Shown piece by piece: positions 1-5,682 of a stretch of DNA of 5,682 bases. The first letter of the stretch is position 1. Every line of letters begins with the position of its first letter. The position numbers were made by a program, and so were the translations under genes. The notes beneath the pieces are model-generated. The model saw only the letters and a list, made by a program, of their open reading frames with translations, was not told the origin of the DNA and did not search any database. Origin of the DNA: DASUTW01 sp035513995 (GTDB taxonomy: Bacteria > Actinomycetota > UBA4738 > CALAEC01); the NCBI GenBank assembly GCA_035513995.1, contig DATKBL010000088.1, positions 1-5,682 of the forward strand, read 5' to 3'.

Positions 1-1
1 C

Positions 2-922
2 ACGACGCCTCCCGATGAGGGCACCGACCTCTCCGTGACGAAGACCGATGAGCCCGACCCCGTGACCGCCGGCGGGATCGTCCGATACCTCGTCGACGTG
101 ACGAACGAGGGCGAGCTCGACTCGGGCGTGACGCTGACCGACTCGCCGTCGGCCGGCACGATCATCGCCGCCTCCGGCGAGGGCTGGACCTGCGACATCG
201 TCGAGGGCACCGCGGTCTGCACGCTCGACGCGCCCCTGGCCGCCGGCGCCTCGGCCCCGACGGTCGAGGTGCTCCTGGAGGCCCCCGCCGAGCCCGGGAC
301 GATCGAGAACACCGCCACGGTGAGCGGCGACGCGACCGACCCCGATCCCGAGGACAACACCTTCGTCGAGACGACCACGGTCGAGCCGGCGAACGAGGAC
401 GAGGTGATCACGTTCTGCCCGCCGACGGGCTGCGAGTTCCAGACCGGGCAGCAGGCGAGCCCGGACGACAACACGATCAACCACGTAGACGTCCCCGAGG
501 GTGGCGACGGGTCGATCACGCGGATCCGGGAGAGAGTGACGACGTTCGCCTGCGGCGGGAACCGGGGAACCGGCGGCGACGAGCACGGCCAGGAGACGAA
601 CTTCGTCCCGCCGACCGGTCTCGTGGACCCGACGAACCCGATCGTGGTCACCACGACCTGGGACGTCTCGGTGTGGCCGGTGCACCCGGGCGGCGACCCC
701 GGCACGAGCAACGGCAAGAAGGCGCAGGGCCAGGTCCACATCTGCATGCAGAAGGTCGACGAGAACGGCGAGCCTGTCGGGGAGGTCTTCCGTCTCCCCT
801 GGTGCGACGTGCCGGGCATCGCCAGCCCTGCGCCGTGCATCGACGGCGCGAGCAGGAACGCTCAGATGGACATCTCCGTGCGGATCCTCATGCTCTCGCC
901 CGACCCGCAGTGGCGCCGCTGA
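2..922 (+). CDS. DUF11-repeat surface/secreted protein, C-terminal part (5' end outside window)
   Basis: About 306 residues are visible. The frame is open to the left edge; the GTG at 35 is internal, because the residues before it (TDLSVTKTDEPDPV) already form the first strand of a DUF11 domain. Counting from that GTG codon, residues 1-117 are one DUF11 Ig-like beta-sandwich: YLVDVTNEG motif, Cys53 and Cys62 in a WTC...CTL pair, and an ENTATVSG...DPEDN ending. DUF11 repeats are typically found in exported, wall- or envelope-associated proteins. Residues 118-295 are not a family I recognise. They hold six more cysteines (128, 133, 173, 237, 257, 268), a Gly/Asp/Asn-rich stretch and beta-like segments, and end in DPQWRR. 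No LPXTG signal, membrane anchor or C-terminal hydrophobic tail is seen. The even cysteine count fits disulfides in an exported protein, but the signal peptide is not visible. Its 3' end overlaps the convergent cyclase gene by 35 bp. The DUF11 assignment is firm; the function is unknown. Confidence 0.9.
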   Translation, partial: TTPPDEGTDLSVTKTDEPDPVTAGGIVRYLVDVTNEGELDSGVTLTDSPSAGTIIAASGEGWTCDIVEGTAVCTLDAPLAAGASAPTVEVLLEAPAEPGTIENTATVSGDATDPDPEDNTFVETTTVEPANEDEVITFCPPTGCEFQTGQQASPDDNTINHVDVPEGGDGSITRIRERVTTFACGGNRGTGGDEHGQETNFVPPTGLVDPTNPIVVTTTWDVSVWPVHPGGDPGTSNGKKAQGQVHICMQKVDENGEPVGEVFRLPWCDVPGIASPAPCIDGASRNAQMDISVRILMLSPDPQWRR

Positions 923-3900
923 ACGCCGGGACCGAGACGATCCCGAGTCGCTCCATCAGCGCCCGGGCCTCGGCGACCTCGGCGTCCGCCGACTCCCCGC
1001 GCGCCGCCGCGAGGGCGGCGCGGGCCTGGAGGGTGAAGGCCACCTCGTGCTCCGCCCCGCGGCGGCGCGCGGCGTCGAGGCTCTCGGCCAGGTGGGTCTC
1101 GGCCTCCTCGAGGTGGCCCGCCCACATCGCGGCGCAGCCCAGCACCCTGAGGAGCATCGGCGTCTGCGGCGCCACCTCGCTGGCACGGCGCGCGCGGCCG
1201 AGTGCCTCGAGGGCGCGCGGGGCCGCTTCCTCGTCGCCCCGCAGGAGGAGGCACTCGGCCGCGCGCGCGTCCATCTCCAGGACCATCAGGTCCTCCCCGA
1301 TCTCGGCGAAGATCCCACGGGCCTCGGCCAGGAGCTCCAGGGCCTCCTCGTTTCGGCCCGAGCGCGCGGCCACGCGGCCGAGGTTCCCGAGCGCGAACCC
1401 CACCCCCGACCGGTAGTCGCTGGCGCGGTACACGGCGAGGGCCTCGCGGAAGTGGCGCTCGGCCTCCTCGAGATGGCCCTGGTCCGAGAGGATCTCCCCG
1501 ACGTTCATCGTCCCGAAGGCGGCGTTGACCTCGTCCCCGGTCTTGAGGCACACCTCGCGGCCGCGCCGGTACAGCTCCACGGCCTCCTCCCAGCGGCCGT
1601 CGAAGTACGCCATCACGCCCATGTTGTTGAGGACGGCCGACTGCTGGCCGAGGTCGCCGAGCTCCTCGTAGATCCGGAGCGCCACCGGAGAGTGCGTGGC
1701 CTCCTGGGGGCGCCCCGCCTCGACGTGCGCCCAGTCGAGCAGGAAGTGCGCGTGCGCGAGGGCGTCCCGCTCATCCCCTGCCTCCGCCTCACGCAGCGCT
1801 CGCTCGCACCACCGGAGGGCGTCGCGGTGCCGCCCCTGCGCGAGCAGCACCGCCGCGTACCACACGAGGAGCTGGGCGCGCTGGCGGGCCGCGATCTTCC
1901 CGCGGACGCCCTCGAGGCGACGGAGCCCCCGGCCGAGCCAGCGGAGGGCCTGCGTGTAGCGGCCGGATCGCTCTGGGAGCCAGGACATCTTCAGCAAAAG
2001 GCCCGCCTCGGCGACGGCGTCACCGGCGACCAGCTTGCGGGCCCGGCCGAACGCCTCCGCCGCGGACCGATAGCGGCCCATCCGGGTGCGCACGTCGCCC
2101 AGCGCCTCGGCCACCCGGGCCACCTCCCGGTCGGCCTCGCCGCCGAGGCCGCGCGCCGCCCGGAGAGCGCGCACGTAGCAGGCCTCGGCCTCCACGTTCG
2201 CGAAGAGCTCTCTCGCCTGGTCGCCGGCGAGCCGCGCGTAGGGCCAGGCCTTCTCCAGCCGCCCCGACTCGAGGAAGTGGATCGACAGAATGCCTGCGTG
2301 CTCCTCGGGGTCGGCCGAGGAGCGCTCGATCCCCTCACCCGCTTGCCCGTGCAGCTCTCGGCGCAGGCTGTATCGGAGCCCCTCGTACACCGCGTCACGG
2401 ATCAGCTTGTGGCGGAAGCGGAACGAACCCGGGGACTCCTCCTCGAGGAACTCGCCGAGGCCTTCCCAGCGCAGCTTGCCCCGGAGGTCCTCCGGGAGGA
2501 GGCCCTCGAGGAGGTCGAGCGTGAACCCCGGTCCGAGGACGGCCGCCCGGCGCAGCACCGCCCGCTCGACGGCCGGGAGGCGGTCCACGCGCTCGGCCAC
2601 CAGCACCTCGACCGAGTCGGGGAGCTCCTGAACGCCGCCCGTCTCCCGAGCGGCCGAGACCAACTCGCGGAGCAGGAGGGGGTTCCCGGCGGAACGGCGG
2701 GCGAGGAGCGCGATCTCGTGCGGCGCGAGGGGAGCGTCCTCGGTGGCGGCCCCCACGAGCGCAGCCGCGTCGTCAGCCGACAGCGGGGCCGGGCGGAGCG
2801 TCTCCACGTGGGCCAGCTCCGGCGCCACGAAGCCCGTCTCCTCGGTCTGGCGGGTGACGCACAGCAGCCAAGGGTGCTCCTTCGCGATCGTCACCAGCCG
2901 CTGGAGGAGATCGGCCGAGGCCTCGTCGATCCACTGCACGTCCTCGAGCGTCGCGAGGAGCGGGCCCCGGGCCTTCAGCAGGCGAGCCACGACCCTGCCC
3001 AGCCGCTCGCGCCGGAACCGCTCGTCGAGGTCGCGGGTCTCGGCGGTGAGCTCGGCCTGGGCCTCAACCACCGCGGCCAGGAGGGGCAGCCATGGGAGGA
3101 GGTCGGGCGCGTCCTCCGCGACCACGGAGCGCAGGCGCGCGCCGGCCTCCTCGCGTCCGGCCTCGAGGGAGATGCCCAGCGCCTCGCGAAGCAGGACGCG
3201 GAAGGGGAAGTACGGCGTGGAGCGCTCGTACGCCTCGCAGGTGGCCGTGAGGACCTCGAACCCCTCGGCCCGCGAGCGCACCTCGGCCAGGAGGCGCGAT
3301 TTCCCGATCCCGGCATCGCCGACGATCTCGACGACCCGGCCCCGGCCCGATCTCGCCGCACCGAGGGCCCGGCCGAACGAGGCCATCTCCTCCTCGCGAC
3401 CGACGAGAGGTGTCTCGGGGGAGACCTCACGACCTCCGGCCAGCGGCCGGCCAAGCCGCAGGGCGCGGACCGGCTTCGCCTTCCCCTTCACGTGGAAAGC
3501 CTCCAGCTCCTCGATCTCGAACGCGGTGGCCGAGCGCTCCACCACGTCGGGCGAGGCCAGGATCGTCCCCGGCGCGGCCGCCGCCATCAGTCGCGCCGCG
3601 AGGTTCACCGCGTCGCCCATCACCGTGTAGGTCCGGCGGTAGGGCGGTCCGATGTCGCCCGCGAAGACGTGCCCGCGGTTCAAGCCGACGCGGATCGGCA
3701 GCGGCGGGTTCCCGTCCACGATCTCGCGCACCGCCAGCAGCATGGCCTCCTCGTCGCGAGGCGTGGCCCGCGGCGCCCCCGCCACGAGGATGATCTTGCC
3801 TCCGTCCGCATCGACGTCGGAGCCGAGGAAGGCGACCCGATGACGCTCGGCGGCCTCCTGCACGGCTCGCACGAGCCGGTGGAGACGCTCCGCGACGTCC

Positions 3901-4697
3901 TCCGGACCACGCTCCTCGATGAGGCGATCCACGCCCTCGTAGTGGAGGAAGGCCACCGCCACCCGGCGGTGCTCGGCCTCGCCCAGCCCCGAGAGGACGT
4001 GGTCCCGAACCGCCTCGGGGATCCCGCGGAGGAGGTCGCCGGCGGCGGAGGGTGGAGGGGTGGCGTCCTCCGGGGCCCGAGGGGCCCGGACGAGCAGCAC
4101 GCCGGGGCCCTTCGCGTCGCCCAGGTGCCGGCGGGGAAGGAGTGCGGCGGTCTCGGGGCTGACCACGATCTGCCCGGCCGAGGCGGCCGCCTCCATCGCC
4201 ACGGCCCGCGTCGCGGCCGGGCCGGTCACCAGGAGCTCGCGGTGGCGGTCGCCCACGAGGAAGAAGTGGAACTCGCCGCTGTGGACGCCCACCGACATGC
4301 GGAGGTTCGCCCGGCCGCCCGCCGTCTCGATCCGCCCGGCGCTCCGCAGCGCCCGCCGCATCCCCGCCGCAGCCGCGGCCGCGCGCCTCCCGTGATCCTC
4401 ACCGCTGAAGAACAGCAAGAGCGCGTCGCCGCCGAACTTGATCAGGGCTCCGCCGTAGCCGTACGCCACCGCGAGCAGGGACGCGAAGCTGCCGGCGATC
4501 ACGTCGGTCAGCTCCTCGGCGCCCTGCTTCCCCAGGCGGGCGAGACGCTCCGAGAGGGCGGTGAAGCCCGAGATGTCCACGAAGGCGAAGGACCCCTCGA
4601 TGGCTCGATGCGAGCGCTCGGGCTCGCTCGCCAGCCACTCGATGGACAGCCGCGGCAGGTACGGCACGAGCGCGGAGTGATCCACGGATTCACCCAT
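888..4697 (-). CDS. Soluble-adenylyl-cyclase-like protein: tandem class III cyclase domains, STAND ATPase, TPR repeats
   Basis: This is a complete 1269-residue cytosolic-type protein with no signal peptide or membrane segment. Residues 36-205 are cyclase domain C1: metal Asp41 in FVDISGFT, and Lys87 and Asp91 in KFGGDALLLFF. Residues 243-418 are C2, with Thr358, Asn365 and Arg369 in TVMGDAVNLAARL. Lys/Thr base-recognition residues favour ATP, so the predicted product is cAMP. C1 lacks the Asn/Arg pair (Thr163, Ala167) and C2 lacks both metal Asp (His252, Lys301), so one composite site is expected. Residues 429-750 are a STAND/AAA_16-type ATPase: LVGREEE, Walker A GDAGIGKS (460-467), Walker B LLATLEDVQWIDEAS (580-594), a SAGNPLLLREL motif (669-679), then a winged-helix-like part and FRHKLIRDAVYEGL (761-774). 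Residues about 863-1252 hold roughly ten TPRs at about 40-residue spacing. ATG at 4697 is chosen because homologous-looking sequence (LVPYLPRLSIEWLASEPER) starts just after it; GTG at codon 5 is an alternative. The activating ligand is unknown. Confidence 0.95.
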   Translation of the reverse strand: MGESVDHSALVPYLPRLSIEWLASEPERSHRAIEGSFAFVDISGFTALSERLARLGKQGAEELTDVIAGSFASLLAVAYGYGGALIKFGGDALLLFFSGEDHGRRAAAAAAGMRRALRSAGRIETAGGRANLRMSVGVHSGEFHFFLVGDRHRELLVTGPAATRAVAMEAAASAGQIVVSPETAALLPRRHLGDAKGPGVLLVRAPRAPEDATPPPSAAGDLLRGIPEAVRDHVLSGLGEAEHRRVAVAFLHYEGVDRLIEERGPEDVAERLHRLVRAVQEAAERHRVAFLGSDVDADGGKIILVAGAPRATPRDEEAMLLAVREIVDGNPPLPIRVGLNRGHVFAGDIGPPYRRTYTVMGDAVNLAARLMAAAAPGTILASPDVVERSATAFEIEELEAFHVKGKAKPVRALRLGRPLAGGREVSPETPLVGREEEMASFGRALGAARSGRGRVVEIVGDAGIGKSRLLAEVRSRAEGFEVLTATCEAYERSTPYFPFRVLLREALGISLEAGREEAGARLRSVVAEDAPDLLPWLPLLAAVVEAQAELTAETRDLDERFRRERLGRVVARLLKARGPLLATLEDVQWIDEASADLLQRLVTIAKEHPWLLCVTRQTEETGFVAPELAHVETLRPAPLSADDAAALVGAATEDAPLAPHEIALLARRSAGNPLLLRELVSAARETGGVQELPDSVEVLVAERVDRLPAVERAVLRRAAVLGPGFTLDLLEGLLPEDLRGKLRWEGLGEFLEEESPGSFRFRHKLIRDAVYEGLRYSLRRELHGQAGEGIERSSADPEEHAGILSIHFLESGRLEKAWPYARLAGDQARELFANVEAEACYVRALRAARGLGGEADREVARVAEALGDVRTRMGRYRSAAEAFGRARKLVAGDAVAEAGLLLKMSWLPERSGRYTQALRWLGRGLRRLEGVRGKIAARQRAQLLVWYAAVLLAQGRHRDALRWCERALREAEAGDERDALAHAHFLLDWAHVEAGRPQEATHSPVALRIYEELGDLGQQSAVLNNMGVMAYFDGRWEEAVELYRRGREVCLKTGDEVNAAFGTMNVGEILSDQGHLEEAERHFREALAVYRASDYRSGVGFALGNLGRVAARSGRNEEALELLAEARGIFAEIGEDLMVLEMDARAAECLLLRGDEEAAPRALEALGRARRASEVAPQTPMLLRVLGCAAMWAGHLEEAETHLAESLDAARRRGAEHEVAFTLQARAALAAARGESADAEVAEARALMERLGIVSVPAFSGATAGRARA

Positions 4698-4704
4698 GGT
4701 GGAA

Positions 4705-4719
4705 CGGTCAGTCTAACCG
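4705..4719. promoter_or_regulatory. Imperfect 15-bp palindrome, possible operator
   Basis: On the minus strand this reads CGGTTAG-A-CTGACCG. The two seven-base arms match at six of seven positions around a central base. It covers the candidate -10 box of the cyclase gene, where a dimeric repressor (for example of the TetR family, common near RND transporters) would block transcription. No regulator gene is in the window, so the repressor type is a guess. A short palindrome can occur by chance. Confidence 0.25.
4710..4715 (-). promoter_or_regulatory. Possible -10 box of the cyclase gene
   Basis: On the minus strand the hexamer TAGACT fits the actinobacterial TANNNT -10 pattern. It ends 12 bases before the ATG at 4697, so transcription would start about 5-6 bases upstream of the start codon and leave almost no leader. 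This fits the lack of a Shine-Dalgarno sequence before that ATG. No good -35 hexamer is seen: the expected place is GC-rich (GGCGGG). A six-base match is weak evidence; the gene may instead be read through from the transporter. Confidence 0.25.
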
Positions 4720-4745
4720 GGTGGCCCCGGGCCCCGCCCGTGGGC

Positions 4746-5682
4746 TCAGGCCCCTACCGGCGCCTCAGTCGGAGCCGGTGCCGCGGGCTCCTCCGCCCCC
4801 TCCAGCGACACGTTCGGGAGGATCCGGTCGAGCCACTTGGGCAGCCACCAGTTCCAGTCGCCCATCAGCCGCATCGTGGCGGGGACGAGCACGATCCGCA
4901 CCAGGGTGGCGTCCAGGAACACGGCGATGGCGAGCCCGAAGCCCATCGACTTGATCGGCACCAGGCTGGCGAAGGCGAACGCGCCGAACACGGTCACCAT
5001 GATCGCCGCGGCGCTCGTGATGATCTTCGCCGTGTGCTCCAGCCCCCACCCGACCGCCTCGGTGTTGTCCCCCGTGCGGAGGTACTCCTCGCGAACACGT
5101 GCCAGAAGGAACACCTCGTAGTCCATGGAGAGGCCGAACAGGATCGTGAAGAGGAACAGCGGGATGAACGACTCGATGTGCCCCGCCGTCGAGAACCCCA
5201 GCAGGCCCTGGAAGTGCCCCTCCTGGAAGATGAACACGATGATCCCGAAGGTGGCGAGCACCGACGCCGCGTTCATCAGGATCGCCTTCAGCGGCAGGAG
5301 GATGCTGCGGAAGAACAGCATCAGCAGGAAGAACGACAGGATCAGCACCATGCCCACGACGGGGACGATCGCGCTCGAGATCTCGTCGGTCAGGTCCACG
5401 GTCAGCCCGGGATCCCCTCCGATCGCCACCTCGGCCCCACCGGGCAGCAGCCGGGGGAGCTCCGCGCGCAGCTCGCCGACCAGGTCCCGGACCGCGTCCG
5501 AGCCCGGGTCCTCGGCCGTGACCACCCGCAGCAGCGTGGCCCTGCCCTCGTTGCCCACGATCGTCTCCACGAACGGCGCGGCCTCCGGCGAGCTCGCCGC
5601 GGCGCGCGCCTCCTCCGCGCTCGCCACCGGAGCGAGCGTGGCGATCGAGTCCACCTGGAGGATGCCCGGGTGCGCCTGCAGG
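4746..5682 (-). CDS. MMPL/RND-family transporter, C-terminal part (5' end outside window)
   Basis: About 311 residues are visible; the frame is open to the right edge, and the GTG at 5654 is an internal Val. Counting from it, residues 1-93 are the end of the second extracytoplasmic porter domain. Five hydrophobic helices follow (about 94-116, 122-142, 161-181, 211-231, 236-262), matching the last five of the twelve RND helices. The hallmark GLSMDYEVFLLARVREEY lies at 174-191; Asp178-Tyr179 correspond to the TM10 Asp-Tyr pair of the proton relay known in mycobacterial MmpL3. The end DATLVRIVLVPATMRLMGDW (248-267) followed by WWLPKWLDRILP is typical of MMPL/YdfJ-type proteins. The last ~20 residues are an Ala/Pro/Glu-rich cytosolic tail. 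The role is proton-driven export of lipids or other hydrophobic compounds across the inner membrane; the cargo is not predictable here. It is followed on the same strand by the cyclase gene after 48 bp. Confidence 0.93.
   Translation of the reverse strand, partial: LQAHPGILQVDSIATLAPVASAEEARAAASSPEAAPFVETIVGNEGRATLLRVVTAEDPGSDAVRDLVGELRAELPRLLPGGAEVAIGGDPGLTVDLTDEISSAIVPVVGMVLILSFFLLMLFFRSILLPLKAILMNAASVLATFGIIVFIFQEGHFQGLLGFSTAGHIESFIPLFLFTILFGLSMDYEVFLLARVREEYLRTGDNTEAVGWGLEHTAKIITSAAAIMVTVFGAFAFASLVPIKSMGFGLAIAVFLDATLVRIVLVPATMRLMGDWNWWLPKWLDRILPNVSLEGAEEPAAPAPTEAPVGA

Noticed and set aside
35..37. GTG as the start of the DUF11 protein
   Set aside because: The frame is open upstream to the window edge, and the residues before it belong to the first strand of the DUF11 domain, so the true start is outside.
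908..945. Short hairpins (CAGTGGCGCCGCTG at 908-921; CGGGA...TCCCG at 927-945) near the convergent gene ends, considered as terminators
   Set aside because: Stems of only about five pairs, with no T-run on either side. They are not distinguishable from background in GC-rich DNA.
862..1551. 229-residue minus-strand open frame
   Set aside because: It lies within the cyclase gene in another frame and encodes a Gly/Arg/Pro-rich sequence with no domain; it is a shadow of GC-rich coding DNA, as is the + strand frame at 673-1416.
2743..3630. 295-residue plus-strand open frame opposite the cyclase/ATPase
   Set aside because: Ser/Arg/Ala-rich low-complexity translation antisense to the clearly conserved Walker A and C2 regions; there is no family motif. 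Overlapping frames at 2290-2631, 3410-3793 and 4060-4395 fail for the same reason.
4718..4740. GC-rich inverted repeat between the transporter and the cyclase, considered as a terminator
   Set aside because: The outer arms CGGG/CCCG pair, but the minus-strand RNA has an internal C-A mismatch and no U-run follows. Chance pairing is likely at this GC content.
5652..5654. GTG as the start of the transporter
   Set aside because: It lies inside the second porter domain; an RND/MMPL protein needs several hundred residues before this point, and the frame is open to the window edge.

Overview
The window has very high GC content, and each strand carries long spurious open frames, as expected from GC-rich third codon positions. 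Together with an actinobacterial-style cyclase/ATPase/TPR protein, an MmpL-type RND transporter and a DUF11 surface-type protein, this suggests a deep-branching, high-GC Actinomycetota genome or metagenomic contig (for example Thermoleophilia, Acidimicrobiia or a relative). The lineage is inferred from composition and protein style only.

Layout. (1) Positions 2-922, + strand: the 3' end of a secreted or surface protein, with a DUF11 Ig-like repeat followed by a cysteine-containing C-terminal region that I do not recognise. Its start lies left of the window. (2) Positions 888-4697, - strand: one complete 1269-residue gene that dominates the window. It encodes two tandem class III nucleotide cyclase domains, a STAND/AAA-type ATPase and about ten TPR repeats. 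It runs convergently into gene 1, and the two coding 3' ends overlap by 35 bp. (3) Positions 4698-4745: a 48-bp gap holding an imperfect 15-bp palindrome that overlaps a possible -10 box. (4) Positions 4746-5682, - strand: the C-terminal part of an MMPL/RND-family membrane transporter. Its start lies right of the window.

How they may work together. The transporter and the cyclase are on the same strand with a short gap, so they may be co-transcribed, or the cyclase may have its own regulated promoter in the gap. The most interesting object is the cyclase. Its order C1-C2-NTPase-TPR is that of the animal soluble adenylyl cyclase (ADCY10). Its catalytic residues are split in the same way: metal aspartates and the base-recognising lysine in C1, and the Thr/Asn/Arg set in C2. 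The opposite, second site is degenerate. This predicts one intramolecular ATP-to-cAMP site under control of an ATPase/TPR sensor module. The ligand, and any link to the MmpL cargo, cannot be read from the sequence. No RNA genes, CRISPR arrays, insertion sequences or canonical terminators were found.
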